64,000 bases of DNA. It comes from DAXETY01 sp051155755 (lineage in GTDB: Bacteria > Desulfobacterota > Desulfobacteria > Desulfobacterales > SG8-13). A program made the translations under genes and the position numbers. Below the pieces are notes generated by a model that did no database searches, had not been told where the DNA came from, and was given only the letters and a program-made list of their open reading frames with translations. Numbering within the stretch: position 1 is the stretch's first letter; every line of letters begins with the position of its first letter. This document shows positions 53,511-62,758 of the stretch, in pieces. The DNA is taken from NCBI GenBank assembly GCA_051155755.1, contig DAXETY010000059.1, positions 1 to 64,000 on the forward strand, read 5' to 3'.

Positions 53511-54414
53511 ATTCGTAAAATACCGGTTGCCGGATTATCCATCCGAGGTTTCGATTACCGCCGGCAAGGCGGTTTCCGGATCAACGTTTCCGCTTCTGTC
53601 GATCATCATCCCGACACTGGATGGCGACCGCAATGGATATTTTCCTGTCCTGCTCCGCCAGCTGCAGGATCAGACCTTCCAGCAGTACGAGCTGATCGTC
53701 GTCAAAGGCGATCCGCGCCAGGGCAGGGCCATCAACACCGGTGCGGCGCTGGCGCGGGGAAGTTATCTGATGACCCTGGACGACGACACCCATCTCGGTC
53801 ATCGCCAGTTGTTGCAGGAACTGGTAAACACCCTGGAAATGCATCCCGAAATCGGAATGGGCGGGGTTGCCAACCGGATCCCGGCCGATGCGCCCTGGCT
53901 GGTGCGGCGGGTCATGCAGGAGATGCCCCGGCGCAGCTCGGCCATGGTGGATCGCATCACCGTCAGCGACATGGCCGAACATCCCTGTCTGATCATGCGC
54001 AAAGATATTTTCTATCAGGTCGGCGGCGAGAATGAGTTCCTGCCCCGGGGCCTGGACCCATACCTTCGTCAGGCCTTTCGGCAGGCCGGATACACGGTCG
54101 TGGTGATACCGAAGGTGTTCATCCATCATTTGCCGCCGAGTACTTTCGGGCGGCTGCTGCGGCAGTTCTTCCGCAACGGGGTTGCCGCGGCCTACGTGAA
54201 TCACCTCCACCCCGAGTGGGTGATCGAGTTGACGGCCGAGCACCGGGAGCTCGAACAGGCTCGGATCGGCTGGAAGGCGCGGATGCGTCGCCAGGTTGTC
54301 CAGCTCGCCGGAGCACTGGCTTCGTTGCGCCTGATTTTTTTCCTGAACCAGTGCGCCTATCTGACGGGTTTCCTATGGGGCGGGGCCCGGTTTGCGTGGA
54401 GGGCCGCCCGGTGA
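53503..54414 (+). CDS. Family 2 glycosyltransferase with C-terminal membrane segment
   Basis: 303 aa from ATG 53503, overlapping the previous stop by 8 bases. GT-A core: PLLSIIIPTLDGDRNGYFPV, GRAINTGAALARGSYLMTLDDDT with the DDD metal motif, then FYQVGGENEFLPRGLDPYLR. A hydrophobic segment near the C-terminus (LAGALASLRLIFFLNQCAYL) may anchor it to the inner membrane. Substrate unknown. Confidence 0.88.
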   Translation: MREFVKYRLPDYPSEVSITAGKAVSGSTFPLLSIIIPTLDGDRNGYFPVLLRQLQDQTFQQYELIVVKGDPRQGRAINTGAALARGSYLMTLDDDTHLGHRQLLQELVNTLEMHPEIGMGGVANRIPADAPWLVRRVMQEMPRRSSAMVDRITVSDMAEHPCLIMRKDIFYQVGGENEFLPRGLDPYLRQAFRQAGYTVVVIPKVFIHHLPPSTFGRLLRQFFRNGVAAAYVNHLHPEWVIELTAEHRELEQARIGWKARMRRQVVQLAGALASLRLIFFLNQCAYLTGFLWGGARFAWRAAR

Positions 54415-55628
54415 GAGGCGTTGTCCGGGCACCGATTCGGGTCATGCACATCATCACCCGCCTGGACATGGGCGGTTCGGCCCAGAACACCCTGCAGACC
54501 TGTCTGCATTTAGACCCGGACCGCTACCGGGTCATGCTGGTGTACGGACCGGCCCATGAATCCCGGATGACGGCCGACGAGAAAGCGGCGGTGGCGGCCG
54601 GCCTGCAAGATGCGGAAGACCGGGGCGTGCAGATCCGGCCGATCCCGTACCTGGTGCGTCGGATTCATCCCCTGCTCGATTTGAGCGCGTTTTTGGTCCT
54701 GCTGGCCCTGCTGATCAGTGAAAAGCCGACGATCGTACACACGCATACCTCCAAAGCCGGTATTCTTGGCCGGGCGGCGGCCTGGTTGATGCGGGTGCCG
54801 ATTGTTGTTCAGACGCCGCATGGGCACGTATTCTACGGTCACTTTGGCCGGGGGCTCTCGAAATTTTTTCTGAGCCTCGAGAAACTGGCCGCCAGGCATA
54901 CCCATGCCATCGTTGCCCTGACCCGCAGCGAATACAGCGATTACGTGAACTACGGGGTGGCCGGATCCGAAAAACTGGTGACCATTCACAGCGGTGTCGA
55001 TATCGAGCATTTTGGCAGGCTTTCACAGAATGCGGCTGCCAAGAAAAAAGAGCTGGGTCTGAACCCGGATTGCCCGGTGGTCGGTACCATTGGATGGCTG
55101 CTGCCGATCAAAGGCCCCCATCATCTGCTGCGGGCCATGGCCACCGTCCTGCATCAGGGACATCGTGCGCAGCTGGTCTTTGTTGGCAAGGGCGGCATGG
55201 AATCCGTCCTGCGGACCCAGGCCCGCAGCTTGGGGCTGGCCGACAGGGTTCATTTTATCGGCTGGCGCAGTGACGTCGCCGATATTTTGCCGCTGTTTGA
55301 CGTGTTTGTGTTGCCCTCCCTGAACGAAGGCATGGGCCGTGTGCTGGTGGAGGCCATGGCGGCCGCCCGCCCGGTGGTGGGCAGCCGGACCGGAGGCATC
55401 CCGGACCTGGTGCGAGACGGGGAAAACGGACTGCTGGTTTCCGCCGGAAACGAAGACGAACTGGCCGATGCCATCGGTCGGCTGCTTTCAGACCCCCAGT
55501 GGGCCGGTTCTCTGGGTCGGCGGGGCAGCAGGGACTGCCGGCGATTCAGCCTGGAGTCGATGGTGTCAAAAATCGACCATCTGTACCGCGATTTGCTCGC
55601 CAAAGGGAACGGAAAACTTGGCTGTTGA
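54411..55628 (+). CDS. Family 4 glycosyltransferase
   Basis: 405 aa from GTG 54411, which overlaps the previous stop as GTGA; ATG 54444 is a shorter alternative. GT-B motifs: VMHIITRLDMGGSAQNTLQT, PTIVHTHTSKAGILGRAAAW, VQTPHGHVFYGHFG, GTIGWLLPIKGPHHLLRAM and the E-x7-E motif LNEGMGRVLVEAMAAARPVV. It resembles EpsD/EpsF-like transferases that build on a lipid-linked acceptor. Confidence 0.9.
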   Translation: MRGVVRAPIRVMHIITRLDMGGSAQNTLQTCLHLDPDRYRVMLVYGPAHESRMTADEKAAVAAGLQDAEDRGVQIRPIPYLVRRIHPLLDLSAFLVLLALLISEKPTIVHTHTSKAGILGRAAAWLMRVPIVVQTPHGHVFYGHFGRGLSKFFLSLEKLAARHTHAIVALTRSEYSDYVNYGVAGSEKLVTIHSGVDIEHFGRLSQNAAAKKKELGLNPDCPVVGTIGWLLPIKGPHHLLRAMATVLHQGHRAQLVFVGKGGMESVLRTQARSLGLADRVHFIGWRSDVADILPLFDVFVLPSLNEGMGRVLVEAMAAARPVVGSRTGGIPDLVRDGENGLLVSAGNEDELADAIGRLLSDPQWAGSLGRRGSRDCRRFSLESMVSKIDHLYRDLLAKGNGKLGC

Positions 55629-57087
55629 AATTAAGCGGATTTGCCGATCGAGTTTTTGGATCCTGTTGCTGATGGCCTGGTCCGTCGGCGGTGCCGGCGG
55701 TTCCGAGTACAGCCAACTGCGCGGCGTGGTGCACGTACATTCGAATTTCAGCTCCGGCAAGTACGGCATCGATCAGCTGGCGGAAAAGGCCAAGTCGATG
55801 GGGTTGGAAGTGGTCGTCGTTACGGATCACGATCGGGTGGTCATGGAGTACGGTATTTTCCCGCTCAGAAATCTGCTGAAAAAGCGTGTCGAAAGAAAAT
55901 CCGTCCTGCTGAGCGGTCCGCAAACCTACCTGGAGACGATACGCAGGGTCAACACCGCCCAAAACGAGGTCATCGTCATTCCGGGCGTTCAGTCGTCGCC
56001 CTTCTATTACTGGACCGGCAGTGCAATCCAGGGCGATCTGACCGCTCACGACTACCGCAAGGAGCTGCTTCTCATCGGCATGGAAAAGGAAGCGGATTAT
56101 CAGAACATTCCGCTGCTGCACGGCGGATTGTCAACCCGACAGTTTGCGGCGCTGCTGCCCAGGAGCCTGGTGTTTGTCTTGTGCGCGTTTTTGGGTTTGA
56201 CGCTGGCTTTTCGTAAAGATCGGTATCGCTGGATTGGAATGGGAATATCGGTTGCGGGCTTGTCGCTGCTGATCAACCATCACCCGTTTCAAAGCTCCCG
56301 GTTTGACCCGTACCATGGTGACCAGGGCATTGCGCCTTACCAGGACGCGATCGATTACACGGTTGCGCGCGGCGGGCTGGTATTTTGGACCCACCCGGAA
56401 TCGACTTTCTCCAGAGACGGGCAGAAAATCGGCCCGATCACCTTGCAAACCCGTCCCTACCTGGACGATCTGGTTCGTTCCACGGGCTACACCGGCTTTT
56501 CGGCGATCTACGGAGAAAAAACCACGGCAAGTAAACCCGGCGGCCGCTGGGACGAGCTGCTGAAGCACTTCTGCCGCGGCGAAAGGGTGCATCCGGTCTG
56601 GGCGATCGCCGGCTCGGATTTCCACCAGGAAACCGATTGGCTCAAATTGGACACGCTGCAGACGGTATTTCTGGTTCCGGCCAAGACCCAATCCGCCGTA
56701 CTCGATGCCCTGGCAGCCGGAAGAAACTACGCCGTACTGAAAACCGGTCCATCCGATCTGATTTTGTCGCATTTCTCCGTTGCCGACCCGATTTCCGGAA
56801 AATCGGCCACCCTGGGGGAGACCCTGCTTGTCGGTGGTGATCACGCGATCGAGGGGCGAATTGAGGCCAAAGAAAATCGCAGCCTGCCGATTCGATTGAC
56901 GATGATTTGTAACGGGGAAATCTGGCAGGACATTCGCGGGCGCACCCCCCTGAATTTTCGATTCGAAAATCCGAAGCCGCTTCCCGGCAAAAGCTACTAC
57001 CGGTTGATTGCCGATGCCGGTGCGCAGGGCCGCCTGCTCGCCAATCCCGTTTTTGTGGTAACCAGGCAGCCCGGGGTCAACCCTTGA
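55618..57087 (+). CDS. Exported PHP-domain protein with internal membrane hairpin
   Basis: 489 aa from TTG 55618, overlapping the previous gene by 11 bases. A signal-like segment (about 6-28) is followed by a PHP domain: metal motifs VVHVHSNFS (38-45) and VVTDHDRVV (68-75), THPE at 258-261 and a later AGSDFHQET. Two predicted membrane helices (about 183-198 and 204-220) sit inside the PHP domain. PHP proteins are metal-dependent phosphoesterases, including tyrosine-protein phosphatases of the capsule type (CpsB/Wzb-like). This copy would act in the periplasm, so the substrate is unclear. A C-terminal beta-rich region (about 395-485) has no clear match. Confidence 0.75.
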   Translation: MAVEIKRICRSSFWILLLMAWSVGGAGGSEYSQLRGVVHVHSNFSSGKYGIDQLAEKAKSMGLEVVVVTDHDRVVMEYGIFPLRNLLKKRVERKSVLLSGPQTYLETIRRVNTAQNEVIVIPGVQSSPFYYWTGSAIQGDLTAHDYRKELLLIGMEKEADYQNIPLLHGGLSTRQFAALLPRSLVFVLCAFLGLTLAFRKDRYRWIGMGISVAGLSLLINHHPFQSSRFDPYHGDQGIAPYQDAIDYTVARGGLVFWTHPESTFSRDGQKIGPITLQTRPYLDDLVRSTGYTGFSAIYGEKTTASKPGGRWDELLKHFCRGERVHPVWAIAGSDFHQETDWLKLDTLQTVFLVPAKTQSAVLDALAAGRNYAVLKTGPSDLILSHFSVADPISGKSATLGETLLVGGDHAIEGRIEAKENRSLPIRLTMICNGEIWQDIRGRTPLNFRFENPKPLPGKSYYRLIADAGAQGRLLANPVFVVTRQPGVNP

Positions 57088-57782
57088 TCGTGGCCGCGCA
57101 CCAACCGCAGTATCTGCCATGGTTGGGCTATTTCGACAAGATGGCCCGCTGCGACGTGTTCTGTTACCTGGACGACGTCCAGTACAAGAAAAACGAATGG
57201 CAGAACCGCAATCGCATCAAAACCGCCGACGGCTGGCAGTGGTTGACCGTACCGGTTCAATTCCGGTTTCCGGAAAAAATCTGCGAGGTTCAACCCGTCC
57301 GGGGGGTGTACTGGCAGCGCAAACATCTGCAGGCGATGGTTTCCAATTACGGCAAGGCGCCTTATTTCTCCGACATCATGAAAGCACTGCAGCCGCTTTA
57401 TGAAAGCAGCTGGCCGAACCTGGCCGAGCTCAACATCGCTGCAACCGAGCAGCTGTGCAATCTGCTGGAAATCCGCCCGCAAAAGATGCTGCGGTCATCG
57501 CAGATGGTCTTGCGTCAAGAGCCCAACGATCGATTGGTCGATATCTGCAAAAGCGTGGGGGCCGATACCTACCTGGCCGGTGCCGGCGGCGGGCAGTACA
57601 TGAACCTGGAGCGATTTGTCGAGCAAGGGGTCAAGGTGATTTTTCAGGACTTTCACCACCCGGTTTACCCGCAGCGTTTCGATGGCTTTGTCTCACATCT
57701 TTCGGTATTGGATTTGCTCTTCAGCTGCGGCCCGGACAGCCTTGAAATTTTGCAAAACGGTGGAAAGCGCAATCAAGCATGA
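57084..57782 (+). CDS. WbqC family protein
   Basis: 232 aa. The diagnostic N-terminus IVAAHQPQYLPWLGYFDKM and YLDDVQYKKNEWQNRNRIK place it in the WbqC family, found in O-antigen and glycan loci, often beside DegT aminotransferases. Members are proposed to transfer amino-acid or acyl groups to amino sugars; the chemistry is not well established. TTG start overlaps the previous stop by 4 bases. Confidence 0.88.
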   Translation: MIVAAHQPQYLPWLGYFDKMARCDVFCYLDDVQYKKNEWQNRNRIKTADGWQWLTVPVQFRFPEKICEVQPVRGVYWQRKHLQAMVSNYGKAPYFSDIMKALQPLYESSWPNLAELNIAATEQLCNLLEIRPQKMLRSSQMVLRQEPNDRLVDICKSVGADTYLAGAGGGQYMNLERFVEQGVKVIFQDFHHPVYPQRFDGFVSHLSVLDLLFSCGPDSLEILQNGGKRNQA

Positions 57783-58402
57783 AGAAGATGAACATCCTGG
57801 CCATCGGAGCCCATCCCGACGACATCGAATTCGGATGCGGCGGCGCGCTGGCCAAATACGCAGACCGCGGCCATTTTCTCTCCGTTCTGGTGATGACCTC
57901 CGGCGATCACGGTGGAACCGCTGAAATCCGGGAAAACGAGCAGCTCAACTCCAATCGCATCATGGGCGTCAAGCAGATCCACTGGGGCGGTTACCAGGAC
58001 ACATACCTGCAGGTGGATCACAACGTGATTTCCAACATCGAGCAGGTCATCGGCGAAGTCAGACCGGATTTTATTTTCTGCCATTATCCCGACGACACTC
58101 ACCAGGATCACCGCCACCTGGCCAATGCGGTGGTATCGGCCACCCGCTACATCCGCAACGTGCTGTTTTACGAGGGGCCGACGACTCAGAATTTCAATCC
58201 CCAGATTTACGTGGACATTTCCGATACCCTGGAACGCAAGCTTCAGGCCCTGGAGGCCCATCGTTCCCAGGTGGACAAGACCAACATACCGAACCTGACC
58301 ATCCTGGAGCTGGCGCGGTCGACCGCCAATTTTCGAGGCACCCAGGGAAGGGTGAAGTATGCCGAGGCGTTTAGTTCGCTGCGGTTGTTCATCAATATTT
58401 AA
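57779..58402 (+). CDS. PIG-L family deacetylase
   Basis: 207 aa, cytoplasmic zinc-dependent N-deacetylase (LmbE/PIG-L fold). The metal motif is IGAHPDDIEFGCGGALAKY, and the second metal His is in DDTHQDHRHLAN. Members remove acetyl groups from GlcNAc-type sugars or from small thiol precursors. Between wbqC- and degT-like genes, deacetylation of an amino sugar is the natural guess. ATG overlaps the wbqC stop by 4 bases. Confidence 0.9.
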   Translation: MKKMNILAIGAHPDDIEFGCGGALAKYADRGHFLSVLVMTSGDHGGTAEIRENEQLNSNRIMGVKQIHWGGYQDTYLQVDHNVISNIEQVIGEVRPDFIFCHYPDDTHQDHRHLANAVVSATRYIRNVLFYEGPTTQNFNPQIYVDISDTLERKLQALEAHRSQVDKTNIPNLTILELARSTANFRGTQGRVKYAEAFSSLRLFINI

Positions 58403-58433
58403 CTCGGGGTCCGATTGCGAAAACAACTCCATC

Positions 58434-59498
58434 ATGATGGACATTGACCAACCAATACCGCATTCCCGGCCGCTGCTGGGTCGGGAAGAAGCCGAGGCGG
58501 CTGCGGCGGTGCTCGCCTCCGGCCGGCTGGCGCAAGGAGAACAAGTCCGGCGGTTCGAGCAGGCCATCGCCGCCATGCACGGTGCCTGCGGGGCGGTGGC
58601 GGTCAGCTCCGGCACGGCGGCATTGCACCTGACTCTTTTGGCCCTTGGCATCGGAGCCGGAGACGAAGTGATTCTGCCCGCCTACACTTGTTCGGCCCTC
58701 TCCAATGCCGTGCGTTACACCGGAGCGACGCCGGTGACCGCGGACGTGGATCCCGGCAGCGGCAACCTGACGGCCGGGGAAGTCAAAAAAAACTTGTCTG
58801 CAAGAAGCCGTGCGATCATTATTCCCCACATGTTCGGACTGCCGGCGGCGATGGAATCCCTGGCCGACCTGGGTGTGCCGATCATTGAAGACTGTGCTCA
58901 GGCCCTGGGTGCCGCCCGCAGGGGACAACTGGTCGGCGGGTTCGGCACGGCTGCGGTATTTTCCTTCTATGCCACCAAGATGATCGCAACCGGTGAAGGC
59001 GGAATGGTGATTTCAAACTCAGACGGCCTGCTTGAACGCATCCGTGAATTGCGGCAATACGACAACCGCGACGATCACCGGCTGCGCTACAACTACAAAA
59101 TGACCGACCTCCAGGCCGCCGTTGGCCGCGTACAGCTGAAGCGGCTGGATCACTTTGTCGAACGGCGCCGCTGGATCGCCGATCGATATTTCCGGGAATT
59201 TGAGAAGCTGGAAGTCGGTCTGCCGCCCCGCAACGAAGAACGCGTCTATTTCCGGTTTGTGATCGACGGAGGCAACGACGCCGAAAGGTCCATCCAGGCG
59301 TTGCGTCAACATCGGATTCTGGCGGCTCGGCCGGTTTATCGAGTCTCGAATTCCGACGTTTGCGTCGATAAACACCCGGTGAGCTTCCGATTATGGCAAC
59401 GCAACCTTTCGATTCCGCTCTATCCAGCGCTGTCGGACGAGCAGGTACAGCATATCGTCTCGGCTGCAGGACACTGTTTTCCCGGAAAATCCCACTGA
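58434..59498 (+). CDS. DegT/DnrJ/EryC1/StrS-family aminotransferase
   Basis: 354 aa from ATG 58434 (or 58437); a longer frame starts inside the PIG-L gene. PLP-dependent fold type I enzyme that aminates nucleotide keto-sugars. Motifs: VAVSSGTAALHLTLLALGI, DEVILPAYTCSALSNAV, IEDCAQALGA, and the PLP lysine in FSFYATKMIATGEGGM. It fits with WbqC and PIG-L as a small amino-sugar modification set. Confidence 0.92.
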   Translation: MMDIDQPIPHSRPLLGREEAEAAAAVLASGRLAQGEQVRRFEQAIAAMHGACGAVAVSSGTAALHLTLLALGIGAGDEVILPAYTCSALSNAVRYTGATPVTADVDPGSGNLTAGEVKKNLSARSRAIIIPHMFGLPAAMESLADLGVPIIEDCAQALGAARRGQLVGGFGTAAVFSFYATKMIATGEGGMVISNSDGLLERIRELRQYDNRDDHRLRYNYKMTDLQAAVGRVQLKRLDHFVERRRWIADRYFREFEKLEVGLPPRNEERVYFRFVIDGGNDAERSIQALRQHRILAARPVYRVSNSDVCVDKHPVSFRLWQRNLSIPLYPALSDEQVQHIVSAAGHCFPGKSH

Positions 59499-59503
59499 AA
59501 TCA

Positions 59504-60694
59504 ATGCGAGCCGATCTTCTGCTTTCTCGAATCGTTTTTCTGCCGGCCGGACCGGCCTTTGCCCTGCTGCTGCTGCCCACGGTGCAGGACCGTTTTTTCG
59601 GTGCCGGACTTCGCTGGCTCTACGTTCTAACATTATCCTTCCTGGCCTCTTATTTGCTGACGCCGCTTTTCAAGCGATTGGCAATTGTTTTGAACATCCT
59701 GGACCAACCCGGCGGCCGGAAAGTGCACGCGGCCGCAACACCCCTGCTGGGCGGCGCGGCAGTGTTCGCTGCGTTTTTGATTGCCATTCTGGCAAACGGT
59801 ATGGTTTCCGGCAAACTGATTGTCATTCTTGCGGCCGCGGCGATGTTGTTCCTGATGGGGATCGTCGATGATGTGCGCGAGTTGACGGCTCGTTGGAAAA
59901 TGCTGCTGCAGCTGATTTGCACCGTCGCGGTCATTGCCGCCGGCGTCGTGTTGAAGGTGATACCGGAGAGTTTCGGCACGGCGGCCTGGCTCGGCAATTC
60001 CGTCCTGACGCTGCTCTGGATCGTCGGGATTACGAATGCCTTGAATTTTTTCGACGGCATGGACGGCCTGGCAGCCGGTCTGGGGGCGATTATTGGCATA
60101 TTTCTCGGCATTACGGCCTTTCAAACCGATCAACCGTTTCTTGGCTGGGTGGCGGTTGCGATGGTGGGCAGCTGCAGCGGATTTCTACCCCACAATTTCC
60201 GGGTAAACGGAAGCGCTGCGATCTTTCTCGGCGACAGCGGCAGCACCTTTATCGGTTTTACGCTGGCCTGCATCGCCGTTTACGGGGACTGGTCCGATTC
60301 CAGTCCATTGGTTGCCATGGCATCACCGCTTCTGATTTTCTGGGTATTGATTTTCGACATGGTGCATATCACGGTGGATCGTTTCACCTCCGGTAAGGTT
60401 GTCAATTTCCACCAATGGCTGGAGTACACCGGCAAGGATCATTTGCATCACCGGCTGGCCCATGTGCTGGGGAGCAACCGGCGCAGCGTACTTTTTATTT
60501 ACTTGATGAGTGGATGCCTCGGGTTGAGTTCGCTGCTATTGCGCAATGCCCGGCCGATTGAGGCCGCTGTTCTGCTGCTTCAAGCGTTTATCGTGGTCGT
60601 TCTGGTAACGGTTTTGGAGAGACGCGGAAGGTCTCTGGCTCCGGCTGTAGCGATACAAAGCAAGTCCGCTTCCGCACCTTCGGCGAAGAAGTAA
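59504..60694 (+). CDS. WecA/MraY-family undecaprenyl-phosphate sugar-1-phosphate transferase
   Basis: 396 aa from ATG 59504, about eleven membrane helices. It would load the first sugar phosphate onto undecaprenyl phosphate. Motifs: GGRKVHAAATPLLGG, FLMGIVDDVRELTARWK, NALNFFDGMDGLAAG, IFLGDSGSTFIGF and the WecA-type HLHHRLAHVLG cytoplasmic loop. That last motif separates WecA-like enzymes from MraY. Specificity (GlcNAc, GalNAc, other) is not determined. Likely the priming enzyme of this cluster. Confidence 0.9.
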   Translation: MRADLLLSRIVFLPAGPAFALLLLPTVQDRFFGAGLRWLYVLTLSFLASYLLTPLFKRLAIVLNILDQPGGRKVHAAATPLLGGAAVFAAFLIAILANGMVSGKLIVILAAAAMLFLMGIVDDVRELTARWKMLLQLICTVAVIAAGVVLKVIPESFGTAAWLGNSVLTLLWIVGITNALNFFDGMDGLAAGLGAIIGIFLGITAFQTDQPFLGWVAVAMVGSCSGFLPHNFRVNGSAAIFLGDSGSTFIGFTLACIAVYGDWSDSSPLVAMASPLLIFWVLIFDMVHITVDRFTSGKVVNFHQWLEYTGKDHLHHRLAHVLGSNRRSVLFIYLMSGCLGLSSLLLRNARPIEAAVLLLQAFIVVVLVTVLERRGRSLAPAVAIQSKSASAPSAKK

Positions 60695-60718
60695 ATGGGC
60701 TGCAGGCGGCCATTGTGC

Positions 60719-60748
60719 TTGACATGGTTTAAAGCGGGCCTGTATAAT
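60719..60748 (+). promoter_or_regulatory. Consensus sigma-70 promoter
   Basis: A perfect -35 TTGACA (60719-60724) and a perfect -10 TATAAT (60743-60748) are separated by 18 bases. Transcription would start near 60755, about 60 bases before the HD-GYP-like gene, making the last three genes a second transcription unit of the cluster. Confidence 0.75.
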
Positions 60749-60812
60749 TAAAATCTATAACTACATCAAGAAGATAGGCCCGGACTTCTTCGAGCCGGGT
60801 CGGGAAAGCGAG

Positions 60813-61847
60813 GTGCGGTTGGTAGAGTTCCGTCGAATGAACCGGTTGAGTTCCGAAAAATCGACGCAGCCGGATACCGGAGAAGAACTCGTTCCCCTCG
60901 AAGCGGAAAATGCTTCCCGAACGTCGTCTTCCGAGGGGACCGATGGAGAAGATCGCCGTGAGGATTTGTACAAGGAAGCTTCCGATTACTTGAGAGGTGT
61001 GTTCGATACTGTTCGCCGCCGGCAGGTCTTCGAATTGGAACCCGGCTATCGGATCGTCGATCGCATGTTGAAAACCCAGCCATTCCAGGACGTTCTTTTC
61101 CTTATGGCCATTCATCTCGACGACCGGTACAATTTCATGATTCACCACAGCGTGAATGTCGCGATTTTTTCCATGAAAATGGCCGCAGGGTTGGGATGTG
61201 ACAAGAGCCGGCAACGCGAAATCGGCATGGCGGCTCTGCTGCACGATGTCGGCACCGCCTTGATTTCCGAAGAAATTCTCAATAAAAAAGAACGATTGAC
61301 CGAAGAGGAATTCAAAATATTTCGCGAGCGCCCCAAACACAGTTATCGAATTCTACGCCAGCTGGGCGCTCCTTGTGAAGAACTGGCTGAAATTGCCGTG
61401 CAGGTGTACGAAAAGATCGACGGCAGTGGTTATCCGCATGGGCTCAAAGGAGAAGAAATACACGCATACGCCCAGATTATCGGGCTGGTGGACATGTACG
61501 AAGCGCTGATCCACTCCCGCCCCCAGCGTGAAAAACTCCTGCACTTTTCAGCTGTAAAAGAGATCATCAAGACCAGCAAGCATTGTTTTCAACGCCGCCA
61601 TTTGAAAATCCTGCTGAGCATCTTTTCGATTTTTCCGATCCACAGTTATGTGCGGCTCAATTCCGAAGCCGTCGGCAAGGTGATCGAAACCTATCCGGAC
61701 CAACCGATGCGTCCCAAACTGCAGATCATTTTTGACTCCCAGAAACGAAGAGTTCTCACCGAACGCATTATCAACCTGCCGGAAAACCCACTGCTGTATA
61801 TCGTGGACTCGGTTTCGGAAGACGAATTGGAAACCATGCAGGGATGA
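60813..61847 (+). CDS. HD-GYP-like protein, catalytic motifs degenerate
   Basis: 344 aa from GTG 60813 (ATG 60837 is an alternative). A charged N-terminus (about 1-55) leads to a helical linker and an HD-GYP domain (about 108-270). Kept: HHSVNVAIFSM (111-112), HD at 144-145, His176, DGSGYPHG (203-210) and Asp227. Changed: HDxGK is HDVGT (Thr148 for the catalytic Lys) and the HHE metal motif is VYE (198-200). HD-GYP proteins hydrolyse cyclic di-GMP; with these losses this copy is probably inactive and may sense the nucleotide or act structurally, regulating polysaccharide synthesis. Inference only. Confidence 0.85.
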   Translation: MRLVEFRRMNRLSSEKSTQPDTGEELVPLEAENASRTSSSEGTDGEDRREDLYKEASDYLRGVFDTVRRRQVFELEPGYRIVDRMLKTQPFQDVLFLMAIHLDDRYNFMIHHSVNVAIFSMKMAAGLGCDKSRQREIGMAALLHDVGTALISEEILNKKERLTEEEFKIFRERPKHSYRILRQLGAPCEELAEIAVQVYEKIDGSGYPHGLKGEEIHAYAQIIGLVDMYEALIHSRPQREKLLHFSAVKEIIKTSKHCFQRRHLKILLSIFSIFPIHSYVRLNSEAVGKVIETYPDQPMRPKLQIIFDSQKRRVLTERIINLPENPLLYIVDSVSEDELETMQG

Positions 61848-61896
61848 TTGCATTCCCGGTGACCTTCGTTTCCGACTCCATTACACAAGGGCTTCC

Positions 61897-62694
61897 ATGT
61901 ACCTGCAATACTGGAACTTAAAAAGACCGCCGTTCTCCAACGCTGCCACGGATTCGTTTTTTTTCCGGTCACCCCAGCATGAAGAGGCGCTTACCCGGCT
62001 GCTGTTCGCCATTGAAAATCGCCGGGGTGTCGCTATGCTCACCGGGGAGGTCGGCTGCGGCAAGACCACGGTGACAAAGAATCTGGTCCGACACCTGGAT
62101 GCGGAGAAGTATCGTCTCCAGGTGTTGTGCAATCCGGCATTGAGTGCCCCGGAGCTGTTGTCGGCCATACTTTACGTGATCGGCGCCCCGCCGACCGAGG
62201 CCTCCAAGTCGGCCCAACTGGCTCAGCTCCAGGAAGCCTTGCTGCAGCAGGCCCGGGAAGATATTCACACCGTCCTGGCGATTGACGAAGCGCATGTCAT
62301 CAAGGATTCGGAAACGCTGGACGAACTGCGGATGCTGCTCAACCTGCAGTACGAAGACCAGTTTCTGATCACCCTGATTCTGCTGGGCCAACCACCGCTT
62401 CTGAAGAAGGTTGCCGAGCTGCAGCCCTTGAAAGAGCGCATCAGTGTGAAATATCACCTGGAGTCGCTCAGTCTCGGCCAGACCCTGAAGTACATCATTC
62501 ACCGCTTGAAGCAGGCCGGGGCCCGACAGGGATTTTTTACCCGGGAAGCGGTATCCATGGTGCACGAATATAGCCAGGGCATCCCACTTCGCATCAACAA
62601 CACCTGCGATCGCTGCCTGCTGATCGGTTATCTGAATCGAAGCAGCGTCGTGAATACCAGGACAGTGCAGGAAGCCCTCGAAGATCTGAATTAG
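61897..62694 (+). CDS. ExeA-like AAA ATPase of exopolysaccharide loci
   Basis: 265 aa from ATG 61897; the open frame reaches upstream into the previous gene. Walker A is GEVGCGKTT (50-58), Walker B VLAIDEAH (126-133), sensor region LILLGQPPLLKKV, and a C-terminal lid (about 195-260). N-terminal WNLKRPPFSN matches the ExeA/GspA group, which includes the ATPase of exosortase/PEP-CTERM-type polysaccharide loci. It lacks the C-terminal peptidoglycan-binding part of ExeA. Cytoplasmic; partner unknown. Confidence 0.88.
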   Translation: MYLQYWNLKRPPFSNAATDSFFFRSPQHEEALTRLLFAIENRRGVAMLTGEVGCGKTTVTKNLVRHLDAEKYRLQVLCNPALSAPELLSAILYVIGAPPTEASKSAQLAQLQEALLQQAREDIHTVLAIDEAHVIKDSETLDELRMLLNLQYEDQFLITLILLGQPPLLKKVAELQPLKERISVKYHLESLSLGQTLKYIIHRLKQAGARQGFFTREAVSMVHEYSQGIPLRINNTCDRCLLIGYLNRSSVVNTRTVQEALEDLN

Positions 62695-62758
62695 TGCTGA
62701 TCCACGAAGGGTTGATGGACACGAATTAACGATCGGATCGAAGGGATCGATATCCAAA

